Source: Stenotrophomonas sp. SAM-B (lineage in GTDB: Bacteria > Pseudomonadota > Gammaproteobacteria > Xanthomonadales > Xanthomonadaceae). From it: 64,000 nucleotides of DNA. The notes beneath the pieces were generated by a model. The model was given only the letters and a program-made list of their open reading frames with translations. It ran no database searches and had not been told where the DNA came from. The translations under genes were made by a program, and so were the position numbers. The stretch covers positions 310,001-374,000 of the forward strand of contig NZ_JABBXB010000004.1 of the NCBI RefSeq assembly GCF_013387485.1. Direction: 5' to 3'. Positions 57,035 through 64,000 of this stretch are shown one piece after another. How positions within the stretch are numbered: position 1 is the first letter of the stretch; each line of letters starts with the position of its first letter.

Positions 57035-57054
57035 CCGGGGGTCTATTCCCCCGG
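57035..57054. terminator. Short hairpin between convergent ugd and EamA genes
   Basis: Stem CCGGGGG / CCCCCGG with a 6-nt loop TCTATT. The stop codon of the minus-strand gene (57043-57045) lies in the loop and stem; it occupies the entire 11-bp gap. Confidence 0.5.
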
Positions 57055-57966
57055 CTTGGCGGCCGCTGTGACCGCCTGCGATTTCGCCCGCCGTGCCAGC
57101 ACCGCTTCGCGGTGGGCGATATAGGCGTTCGCGCCGAGGATGATGCCGGCGCCGATCACGGTCCAGCGGTCCAGGGCTTCATTGAACAACAGCCAGCCCA
57201 GCAGGCTGACCAGCGGCAGCTGCATGAAGCTGATCGGAGTGAGTGCGGAGACTTCGCCCAGGCGCAGGGCGCGCGTCCACAGCAGCTGGCCCAGCGTGCC
57301 GAGCACACCGGTCGCGACCAGCCAGACCCAGGCCAGGCCAGTCGGCCAGACCCAGACGAACAGCGCCGGCACCAGCGACAGCGGCACCCAGAACACATAG
57401 GTGTAGAACACCACCGTATCGGCGCTGTCGATACGGGTGAGCTGCTTGATCTGGATCGCCACCAGCGAGCTCAGCACGGCAGCGCCGACGGCGACCAGGG
57501 TGCCGGGTGTGAAGCTGGTCGAGCCGGGGCGCACGATGATCAGCACGCCGATGAAGCCGATGATCACCGCCGCCCAGCGGCGCATGCGCACGGTTTCGCC
57601 CAGCCACAGCACGGCAGCGATGGTCACGAACAGCGGTGTCGAATAGGAGAGCGAGATCGCCTGGGAGATCGGCAGGTGCCCGATCGCCCAGAACGCGCAC
57701 AGCATTGAGGCCAGCCCGATCGCGCTGCGGAGGAAGTAACGCGGCAGCTGCTGCGTCTTCAGCGGCGCGCTGCCGGGGCGGATCAGCATTGGCAGCAGTG
57801 CCAGCAGGCCGAACGCGTTGCGGAAGAACGCCACTTCCTGGGTCGGCACGTAGCGGGTGGCATAGCGGATCGCGATCGCCATCAGGCCGAAGGCCAGCGT
57901 ACTGCCGAGCATCAGCAGGGCGGCCCGCAACGGCGTGGCCACCGGTAACGCGGGGGCGGGGTTCAC
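57043..57966 (-). CDS. EamA/DMT-family transporter
   Basis: 307 aa with ten hydrophobic helices in two EamA repeats (first [40 protein letters not shown]; second [38 protein letters not shown]). Relatives export or import metabolites such as amino acids, S-adenosylmethionine or riboflavin; substrate not readable. The start is the GTG overlapping the murB stop by 4 bp (GTGA); the open frame upstream is a shadow of murB. Confidence 0.85.
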   Translation of the reverse strand: MNPAPALPVATPLRAALLMLGSTLAFGLMAIAIRYATRYVPTQEVAFFRNAFGLLALLPMLIRPGSAPLKTQQLPRYFLRSAIGLASMLCAFWAIGHLPISQAISLSYSTPLFVTIAAVLWLGETVRMRRWAAVIIGFIGVLIIVRPGSTSFTPGTLVAVGAAVLSSLVAIQIKQLTRIDSADTVVFYTYVFWVPLSLVPALFVWVWPTGLAWVWLVATGVLGTLGQLLWTRALRLGEVSALTPISFMQLPLVSLLGWLLFNEALDRWTVIGAGIILGANAYIAHREAVLARRAKSQAVTAAAKPGE

Positions 57967-59012
57967 CACTGTGCGCCGATCAGCCTGGGTTCCGGTTCGA
58001 TCGGCACGCCGAACTTCTCCAGTACCGAGGCGGAGATCCGCCGCGCCAGCGCGAGCAGTTCTTCGCCGGTGGCCTGGCCGTGGTTGACCAGCACCAGCGC
58101 ATGGCTTGGGGCAACGCCAGCATCGCCATCGCGGTACCCCTTCCAGCCACAACTTTCGATCATCCAGCCCGCGGAGATCTTGCGGCGGCTGTCGTCGTCG
58201 GCCGGGTACACGGGCAGCTCCGGGAAGTGCTGCAGCAGCACCTCCACCTGTTCCAACGGCAGGATCGGGTTCTTGAAGAAGCTGCCCGCATTGCCGAGCA
58301 CGTCCGGATCCGGCAGCTTGCGGCGGCGGATGTTGATCACCGCGTTGGCCACATCGGCGGCCACCGGCAGTTCAACGCCCATCGCCTCCATTTCCTCGGC
58401 GATCCCGGCATAGCCCAGGCGCAGGCCATGCAGCAGCGGCAGGCGCAGCTCGATCGCGGTGATCAGGTAGCGGTCCGGGTCGTGCTTGAAGATGCTGTCG
58501 CGGTAGGCGAACTGGCAGCCTTCCGCATCGAAGCGTACCCAGTCGTTCTCGTGTCGGTCCCAGGCATCCACGGCCTGGATGAACTCGCCGACCTGCGCAC
58601 CATAGGCGCCGATGTTCTGGATCGGGGAGGCGCCGGCGGTGCCGGGGATCAGGGCCAGGTTCTCCAGCCCGGACAGCCCGTTCTGCAACGACCACATCAC
58701 CAGCCCATGCCAGTTCACGCCGGCACCGGCACGCACGATTGTGTGGTCGGCGCGGTGTTCCAGGATCTCGATGCCGCGATTGGCGAACACCAGCACGGTG
58801 CCTTCCACGTTGTCCGCGATCAGTACGTTGCTGCCGCTGCCCAGCACCAGCAGCGGCTGCTCTGCGACGCGTGGCAGGGCCAGCACCTCCGGCAGCACGG
58901 AAGGATCGAACACCTCCAGCAGCTGCGCGGCCGTGGCGTCGACATGGAAAGTGTTGAGCGCCTTCAGCGAGGCGTTTTCAGTGATGGCCCAGGCAGTCAT
59001 GGCGTCGTTCAC
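57963..59012 (-). CDS. murB: UDP-N-acetylenolpyruvoylglucosamine reductase
   Basis: Second committed step of peptidoglycan precursor synthesis, NADPH- and FAD-dependent. 349 aa, type I Mur[20 protein letters not shown] motif [32 protein letters not shown], catalytic Ser in NAGSFFKNP and Glu near the C-terminus ([15 protein letters not shown]). A GTG overlapping the pyrD stop (GTGA) is used as start; the ATG four codons later is an alternative. Confidence 0.94.
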   Translation of the reverse strand: MNDAMTAWAITENASLKALNTFHVDATAAQLLEVFDPSVLPEVLALPRVAEQPLLVLGSGSNVLIADNVEGTVLVFANRGIEILEHRADHTIVRAGAGVNWHGLVMWSLQNGLSGLENLALIPGTAGASPIQNIGAYGAQVGEFIQAVDAWDRHENDWVRFDAEGCQFAYRDSIFKHDPDRYLITAIELRLPLLHGLRLGYAGIAEEMEAMGVELPVAADVANAVINIRRRKLPDPDVLGNAGSFFKNPILPLEQVEVLLQHFPELPVYPADDDSRRKISAGWMIESCGWKGYRDGDAGVAPSHALVLVNHGQATGEELLALARRISASVLEKFGVPIEPEPRLIGAQW

Positions 59013-60064
59013 AGCGGTGCCACCGCGCCGCGGCTGGGCGCCTCTCTGCGGCGACGGATCGCCTCCACGCAGTCATGTACCAGCTCCGGGCCACGGAAGA
59101 TCAGGCCGCTGTAGCACTGCACCAGCGCGGCGCCGGCGGCCATCTTGGCCACCGCGTCCGCACCGGATTGAATGCCGCCCACGCCGATCAACGGCATCGA
59201 TTCGGGCAGGCGCGCGCGCAGGCGGCGCAGCACCAGGGTCGATTGGCCCAGCAGCGGCGCACCGGACAGGCCGCCGGCTTCGTTCGCGCGCGGGTCACCC
59301 GCCACGGCACTGCGGTCGATGGTGGTGTTGGTGGCGATCACGCCGTCCACCTTGAGTTCGCCGAGCACGCGCGCGGCCGCATCGATGTCGCGATCGCTCA
59401 GGTCCGGGGCGACCTTGACCAGCATCGGCACCCGCTTGCCGTGCTTGGCGGCGAGGCTTTCCTGGCTTTCGCGCAGCTGCGAAATCAGCTGGCGCAGCGC
59501 GGTCTCTTCCTGCAGTTCGCGCAGGCCGGCGGTGTTCGGCGAGGAGATGTTGACGGTGATGTAGTCGGCCAGCGGATACACCTTCTGCAGGCAGTGCTGG
59601 TAATCGTCGAACGCCTGCTCGTTGGGCGTGTCCTTGTTCTTGCCGATGTTGATGCCGAGCAGGCCGGTGCGGCGCTTGGCGCGTTCGACATTGCGCACCA
59701 GCGCATCCACGCCCAGGTTGTTGAAGCCCATGCGGTTGATGATGGCGTGGTGCTCCGGCAGCCGGAACAGGCGCGGCTTCGGGTTGCCCGCCTGCGGACG
59801 CGGGGTGATCGTGCCGATCTCGACGTAGCCGAAGCCCAGGGCCAGCAGCGCATCGATGTGCTCGCCGTTCTTGTCCAGGCCGGCGGCCAGGCCCACCGGA
59901 TTCGGGAAACTCACTCCCAACGCGTTGGTCGGCAGCGGGTCGATGCGGCGGCCCATCAGCGGCGTGGTGCCGGTGCGATAGGCCAGGTCCAGCGCGCTCA
60001 GGCCAAGACCGTGGGCGCGTTCTGCATCAAGGGCGAACAGGAAGGGGCGGGCAAGCGAGTACAT
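59009..60064 (-). CDS. pyrD: Dihydroorotate dehydrogenase (quinone), class 2
   Basis: Membrane-associated flavoenzyme that oxidises dihydroorotate to orotate with quinone in pyrimidine synthesis. 351 aa. N-terminal membrane-binding helix ([20 protein letters not shown]), FMN region [20 protein letters not shown], catalytic Ser in [15 protein letters not shown] (class 2 uses Ser), and [20 protein letters not shown]. The ATG giving MYSLARPF matches family starts; a TTG three codons upstream is not needed. Confidence 0.95.
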   Translation of the reverse strand: MYSLARPFLFALDAERAHGLGLSALDLAYRTGTTPLMGRRIDPLPTNALGVSFPNPVGLAAGLDKNGEHIDALLALGFGYVEIGTITPRPQAGNPKPRLFRLPEHHAIINRMGFNNLGVDALVRNVERAKRRTGLLGINIGKNKDTPNEQAFDDYQHCLQKVYPLADYITVNISSPNTAGLRELQEETALRQLISQLRESQESLAAKHGKRVPMLVKVAPDLSDRDIDAAARVLGELKVDGVIATNTTIDRSAVAGDPRANEAGGLSGAPLLGQSTLVLRRLRARLPESMPLIGVGGIQSGADAVAKMAAGAALVQCYSGLIFRGPELVHDCVEAIRRRREAPSRGAVAPL

Positions 60065-60073
60065 GGCGTTCAA

Positions 60074-60844
60074 TCAGTCCAGCGTGCCGACAAAGGCACG
60101 GGTTTGGTATTCAAAGGCGATCTGGCCGTCCACCGCGTGGGCGTCGAACAGCTGTTGCAGTGCGTCCAGCATCGCGGCGTGGCGCGGGTGACCGGCCTGC
60201 GGTGCATACGAGGAGGACAGCAGGCGACCGCGCAGGCCGTCGTAGTCCATGCGCTGCACATTCGGCAGCCGGGCCATGCCACGCAGGCCCTCGCCGAACC
60301 ACGCGCGCATGGTGTCATCGTCCTGATAGCGCTCGGCGACGTCGGTGTAATCGGTGCCGAACTCCAGCAGCAGCTGCTCATAGCCGATCAGGAACGGGGA
60401 CGCATCGAGCAGGCGCGAGTTCCAGAACACCAGGGCCATGCCCTCGGGCTGCAGGATGCGCGCCCATTCGTGGCGCACCGCGGTGGTGTCGAACCAGTGG
60501 AAGGCCTGCGCTGCGGCAACGAGGCCAACGCTGTTGTCGGCCAGGCCGGTGACCTCGGCGGTGCCGTCGGCGACCTTCAGGCGCAGATAGTCCGGCGCGA
60601 GCAACTGCTCGGCGGCCTCGCGCATGGCCGCATTCGGTTCCACCGCGATGACCGGGTGGCCGGCGGCCAGGAACAGCCGGGTGGAAATGCCGGTGCCGGC
60701 GCCGATATCGGCGACCAGGGTTTCGGTGGGCACACCGATGTCCTGGTGCAGCCAGTCCAGCAAGGCCGGGGGATAGTCGGGACGGTAGCGGACGTAGTCG
60801 GCAACCCGACTGCTGAAGCGTTCGGTCGAATCCGAGCGGCTCAT
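60074..60844 (-). CDS. Class I SAM-dependent methyltransferase
   Basis: 256 aa with the Rossmann-fold SAM motifs VADIGAGTGISTRLFLAAG (about 43-61), VIAVEPNAAMREAAEQL and GLVAAAQAFHWFD. The AQAFHWFD segment is typical of a yeast Trm9/Tam-like methyltransferase group of unknown substrate. It lies 10 bp upstream of pyrD on the same strand. Start at the ATG giving MSRSDSTERF. Confidence 0.85.
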   Translation of the reverse strand: MSRSDSTERFSSRVADYVRYRPDYPPALLDWLHQDIGVPTETLVADIGAGTGISTRLFLAAGHPVIAVEPNAAMREAAEQLLAPDYLRLKVADGTAEVTGLADNSVGLVAAAQAFHWFDTTAVRHEWARILQPEGMALVFWNSRLLDASPFLIGYEQLLLEFGTDYTDVAERYQDDDTMRAWFGEGLRGMARLPNVQRMDYDGLRGRLLSSSYAPQAGHPRHAAMLDALQQLFDAHAVDGQIAFEYQTRAFVGTLD

Positions 60845-60851
60845 GTGCACC

Positions 60852-61136
60852 TCACGATTGGGTAGCGGCAAACCAGGCCAGTCCGCCGAAGAACAACAGC
60901 ACCACTACCAGGGCGAGCAGGCTGCCGATCACCACGATCCAGCCCAGGATCAGGCCGGCCAGCGCCATGCCGTCGCCTTCCAGTTCCAGCGGCCGGCGGC
61001 GGATCTCGGCACGGGCCAGGTGGCCGGTGACGATCGCCGCGATGCTGCCGATGAAGGGCAGGGCGGTCCAGCCGAGGATGCCCATGATCAGGCTGACCAC
61101 GGCCATGGCACTCGTTTGTCGGGGCGGAAGGCTCAT
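60852..61136 (-). CDS. Small DUF4190-type membrane protein
   Basis: 94 aa. Two membrane segments: AVVSLIMGILGWTALPFIGS and a long C-terminal one (LAGLILGWIVVIGSLLALVV), separated by GHLARAEIRRRPLELEGDG, the layout of DUF4190 proteins. Function unknown. It sits 7 bp before the methyltransferase gene, so both may be co-transcribed. The ATG giving MSLPPRQTSAM is used. Confidence 0.78.
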   Translation of the reverse strand: MSLPPRQTSAMAVVSLIMGILGWTALPFIGSIAAIVTGHLARAEIRRRPLELEGDGMALAGLILGWIVVIGSLLALVVVLLFFGGLAWFAATQS

Positions 61137-61186
61137 GCAGGTCCTGGTCGCGGTGGGAAGGTTCGATGATAGGGCCAGCGGCGGGT

Positions 61187-61972
61187 TTATCCCATCAGGA
61201 CCTGGCCACCATCGACATTCAAGGTATGCCCGGTGATCCAGCCCGCCAGCGGCGAGCACAGGAACAGCGCGGCGTTGGCGATGGCCGCCGGCTCGCCGAA
61301 GCGGCCGAACGGGATCTTCGCCAGCGTGTTTCGATACAGCTCGGGGTCCTGCTCGCGCCGGCGCGCCCACAAGCCATCCTCGAACTCGATCGAGCCGGGG
61401 GCGATGGCGTTGACGCGGATGCGGTGCGGCGCCAAGGCCAGCGCCTGCGAGGTGGTGTAGTGCATCAGCGCGGCCTTGGCCGCCGCATACGGCGCGCCAC
61501 CCGGGCGCGGCTGCTGGGCGGCGATCGAGGCAAGGTTGAGAATGCAGGCATCGCTGGACTGCTGCAGCCAGGGCAGCGCCAGCCGCGAGGCGCGCACGGC
61601 CGACATCAGATCGACGTTCAAGCTGGCTTCCCAGCCCGCCTCATCGTCGGTCATGCCGTACCCGGTCGCGTTGTTGACCAGCACGTCGATGCCGCCGAGG
61701 GCTTGGGCGGCATCGGCCAGCCAGCGGCCGATGTCGCCCACCCGGGAGAGGTCGGCACTGGCCGTATGCACGGCCAGGCCGAGCGCCCCGGCATCCGCAT
61801 GCAGCGCGGCCAGACCGGCCTCACCGCGTGCGCAGACCGAGACGCGGGCGCCTGCCGAAGCAAACGCCAGCGCCATCGCGCGCCCGATGCCCTTGCTGCC
61901 CCCGGCGATCAGCACCCGGCGCCCGGTAAAGTCCAGGCGCGGGCCGGCCGGCAGGTGGGGCGCGGCGTCCAT
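61187..61972 (-). CDS. Short-chain dehydrogenase/reductase (SDR)
   Basis: 261 aa classical SDR: cofactor loop VLIAGGSKGIGRAMALAFAS (TGxxxGxG variant with Gly-Gly-Ser), NNATGYG, catalytic Ser in ILNLASIAAQQP, YAAAK (Tyr-Lys), and the C-terminal FLCSPLAGWITGHTLNVDGG typical of FabG-like enzymes. Arg in VCARGE suggests NADP. Substrate unknown. The start ATG touches the stop of the aldehyde dehydrogenase gene (TGATG), so they form an operon. Confidence 0.88.
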   Translation of the reverse strand: MDAAPHLPAGPRLDFTGRRVLIAGGSKGIGRAMALAFASAGARVSVCARGEAGLAALHADAGALGLAVHTASADLSRVGDIGRWLADAAQALGGIDVLVNNATGYGMTDDEAGWEASLNVDLMSAVRASRLALPWLQQSSDACILNLASIAAQQPRPGGAPYAAAKAALMHYTTSQALALAPHRIRVNAIAPGSIEFEDGLWARRREQDPELYRNTLAKIPFGRFGEPAAIANAALFLCSPLAGWITGHTLNVDGGQVLMG

Positions 61973-63504
61973 CACAGGTCGAACTTGATGCCCTGGGCCA
62001 GCGGCAGCGAGTCGGAGTAGTTGATGGTGTTGGTCTGGCGGCGCATGTAGACCTTCCAGGCGTCCGAGCCGGACTCACGGCCACCGCCGGTGTCCTTCTC
62101 GCCACCGAACGCGCCACCGATCTCGGCACCCGAGGTGCCGATGTTGACGTTGGCGATGCCGCAGTCCGAACCCGCTGCCGAGAGGAAGCGCTCGGCGGTT
62201 TTCAGGTTGGTCGTGAAGATCGAGGACGACAGGCCCTGCGGCACGCCGTTCTGCATGTCGATCGCTTCGTCCAGCGTGCTGTACTTCATCACGTACAGGA
62301 TCGGGGCGAAGGTCTCGTGCTGGACGACCTCGTCGCTGTTCTTCAGGCCGGTGACGATGGCCGGCAACACGAAGTTGCCCGCGCGGTCGATGCGGGTGCC
62401 GCCGGTCTGCACGGTGCCGCCGCTGGCCTTGGCCTTCTCGATCGAGGCCAGGAACTGCTCCACTGCGCCTTCGCTGTTGAGCGGGCCCATCAGGTTGGCC
62501 GGGTCGGTCGGATCGCCGATCTTGCCTTCGACCTGTTTGTACGCCTTGATCAGCGTGGCCAGCACGTCGTCATGGATGGATTCGTGCACGATCAGGCGGC
62601 GCGTGGTGGTGCAGCGCTGGCCGGCGGTACCGACGGCGCCGAACACGATGCCCGGGACCGCCAGCTTCAGGTCGGCGGTTTCATCCAGGATGATCGCGTT
62701 GTTGCCACCCAGCTCCAGCAGGCAGCGGCCCAGGCGATGCGCGACCTTCTCGGCGACCTGGCGGCCGACCTGGGTCGAGCCGGTGAAGCTGATCAGCGGC
62801 ACGCGCTTGTCGGCCACCATCTTTTGCGACAGTTCGGTGCCGGCATCGTTGATCAGGAAGAACAGGTCCGGGAACCCGCCCTCGCGCAGCGCTTCATTGC
62901 AGATGCGCATGGAGGCGATCGCGGTCAGCGGGGTCTTGTTGGACGGCTTCCACAGGCAGATATCGCCGCAGATCGTGGCCAGGAAGGAGTTCCAGGCCCA
63001 CACCGCGACCGGGAAGTTGAACGCGCTGATGATGCCGACCAGGCCCAGCGGCTGGTACTGCTCGTACATCCGGTGGCCCGGGCGTTCGGAATGCATGGTG
63101 TAGCCATAGAGCATGCGGCTCTGGCCCACGGCGAAGTCGGCGATGTCGATCATCTCCTGCACTTCGCCATCGCCTTCGGGCTTGCTCTTGCCCATTTCCA
63201 GCGCGACCAGCGAGCCCAGGGCATCCTTGTTGGCGCGCAGGGCGTTACCGCACAGGCGCACGGCTTCGCCGCGGCGCGGGGCCGGGGTGGTGCGCCAGAC
63301 CTTGAAGGCCTCCTGGGCGCGGGCCACGATGGTTTCGTAGTCGGCGTCAGTGGTCGCGTAGACCTGGGCGATGGCTTCGCCGGTGGTCGGGTTCACCGGG
63401 GTGATCACACCGGCATCGGTGGCCGAAGACCACTCGCCGTTGCCAAGGTAGGTGCCAGCGTTGGTCGCGTCGAGGCCGAGGGCCTTGAGCAGGTCAGAGG
63501 ACAT
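61972..63504 (-). CDS. ALDH7-family aldehyde dehydrogenase (alpha-aminoadipic semialdehyde / piperideine-6-carboxylate dehydrogenase)
   Basis: 510 aa, antiquitin type. It oxidises 2-aminoadipate 6-semialdehyde in lysine breakdown and has a wider role in aldehyde detoxification. Motifs: [60 protein letters not shown] with the catalytic Glu, and the nucleophile Cys in [17 protein letters not shown]. The C-terminal [20 protein letters not shown] is characteristic of this branch. The ATG giving [13 protein letters not shown] is used; the frame stays open upstream without conservation. Confidence 0.9.
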   Translation of the reverse strand: MSSDLLKALGLDATNAGTYLGNGEWSSATDAGVITPVNPTTGEAIAQVYATTDADYETIVARAQEAFKVWRTTPAPRRGEAVRLCGNALRANKDALGSLVALEMGKSKPEGDGEVQEMIDIADFAVGQSRMLYGYTMHSERPGHRMYEQYQPLGLVGIISAFNFPVAVWAWNSFLATICGDICLWKPSNKTPLTAIASMRICNEALREGGFPDLFFLINDAGTELSQKMVADKRVPLISFTGSTQVGRQVAEKVAHRLGRCLLELGGNNAIILDETADLKLAVPGIVFGAVGTAGQRCTTTRRLIVHESIHDDVLATLIKAYKQVEGKIGDPTDPANLMGPLNSEGAVEQFLASIEKAKASGGTVQTGGTRIDRAGNFVLPAIVTGLKNSDEVVQHETFAPILYVMKYSTLDEAIDMQNGVPQGLSSSIFTTNLKTAERFLSAAGSDCGIANVNIGTSGAEIGGAFGGEKDTGGGRESGSDAWKVYMRRQTNTINYSDSLPLAQGIKFDL

Positions 63505-63754
63505 GCAAACTCCTGTTGCGTTGCGTTTGTAAGGCGCTGGCCGCTGGCAGGGTGGGGGGGGGCGGCAAGCTGAACCCCGAATGGTAACAGAGGGGAGCAA
63601 TGCCTCATCTGGCGGTGCGGCGCGGTTCTGGCCCACGCTTTGCTCTCGGGGCAGCCCGGGCCACGAATTCCATGTTCGGTGGATCTCAGAGGGGCCGGCT
63701 TCTGCAGCGGCCGCGCCCTGGCTCACGCTTCCGCGGTGGAGGCTCGTCGTGAAG
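63505..63754. other. Intergenic spacer upstream of the aldehyde dehydrogenase gene
   Basis: 250 bp between the aldehyde dehydrogenase start and the galE end, both on the minus strand. A run of eight G residues near 63552 is notable. No repeat, RNA gene or convincing hairpin was seen. Confidence 0.45.
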
Positions 63755-64000
63755 TCAATGCGGGGACCAGCTTGGCTGATCACGGTGCCAGCGCCACGCA
63801 CTCTCGATGATTGGCGCCAGTTCGGTCCAACGCGGCTCCCAGCCGAGGAGTTCGCGCGCCTTGGCGCTGGATGCCACTAGTGAAGCCGGGTCGCCCGCGC
63901 GGCGGGGTGCCATGGTGCACGGGATGGGAGCGCCCGCCACGGCGGCGGCCGCGGCGATGACCTGTTTTACCGAGAAGCCGCGGCCATTGCCGAGGTTGAA
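63755..64000 (-). CDS. galE: UDP-glucose 4-epimerase, C-terminal fragment (runs off the window)
   Basis: Last 81 residues of GalE; the 5' part lies beyond the window. The frame enters as [20 protein letters not shown], then [39 protein letters not shown] and ESAWRWH, a sequence pattern specific to the GalE C-terminal domain (the YNLGNG and RRAGDP motifs contact the UDP-sugar). GalE interconverts UDP-glucose and UDP-galactose. Confidence 0.9.
   Translation of the reverse strand, partial: FNLGNGRGFSVKQVIAAAAAVAGAPIPCTMAPRRAGDPASLVASSAKARELLGWEPRWTELAPIIESAWRWHRDQPSWSPH

Overview
The window is GC-rich chromosomal DNA of a gamma-proteobacterium of the Xanthomonadaceae, most likely Stenotrophomonas. 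The reasons are the gene content (PsrA-fadBA next to ndk-rlmN-pilF-bamB-der, a bkd cluster, many TonB/serine-hydrolase genes) and about eleven short palindromes headed by GTAG, the hallmark of the small REP-like repeats of Stenotrophomonas. This genus call is an inference from sequence features, not from a database search. No rRNA, tRNA, CRISPR array, insertion sequence or prophage was seen.

Left part (1-27 kb), mostly core genome. A nucleotide-sugar 4,6-dehydratase and galU (surface polysaccharide) are followed by the fatty-acid oxidation operon psrA-fadB-fadA on the minus strand, which has a perfect PsrA-type operator in front of psrA. Then come ndk, rlmN, pilF, a rodZ-like gene, yfgM, bamB and der, a small secreted protein gene and a degraded gene remnant, a rhodanese-ThiF fusion, a KefC-type antiporter, folD, guaB, guaA, a LysR/PACE efflux pair and a large membrane M28 peptidase. 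All GTAG repeats I found lie in this part.

Middle (27-33.4 kb): branched-chain 2-oxoacid dehydrogenase operon (E1alpha, E1beta, E2, E3) on the minus strand with a divergent LysR gene.

Region 33.4-46.7 kb is the most interesting part. It holds three minus-strand transcription units and a plus-strand regulator: (a) a DUF1611/DgcN-like protein, a class A beta-lactamase fold protein lacking the usual omega-loop glutamate, and a YkvI-like permease, all overlapping by 4 bp; (b) a TonB-dependent receptor; (c) two paralogous S12 serine hydrolases flanking an enolase-superfamily dipeptide epimerase/DgcA-like racemase, then a POT peptide transporter; (d) an XRE-cupin regulator. All four promoters carry copies of the palindrome CCTGATCAGG, and in (a)-(c) one copy sits exactly between recognisable -35 and -10 boxes. 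I interpret the locus as a regulon for uptake and breakdown of D-amino-acid-containing peptides (for example L-Ala-D-Glu from peptidoglycan) or D-glutamate; the substrate is inference.

Right part (46.8-64 kb): ArsR/SRPBCC pair with a perfect operator palindrome, a large secreted six-hairpin glycosidase-like protein with a LacI-type operator, LysR next to a quinone oxidoreductase gene that has a frameshift, an APH(9)-like phosphotransferase, a hipBA module with three operator copies, ugd, then a minus-strand housekeeping run (aldehyde dehydrogenase ALDH7, SDR, DUF4190, methyltransferase, pyrD, murB, EamA transporter) and the 3' end of galE running off the window.
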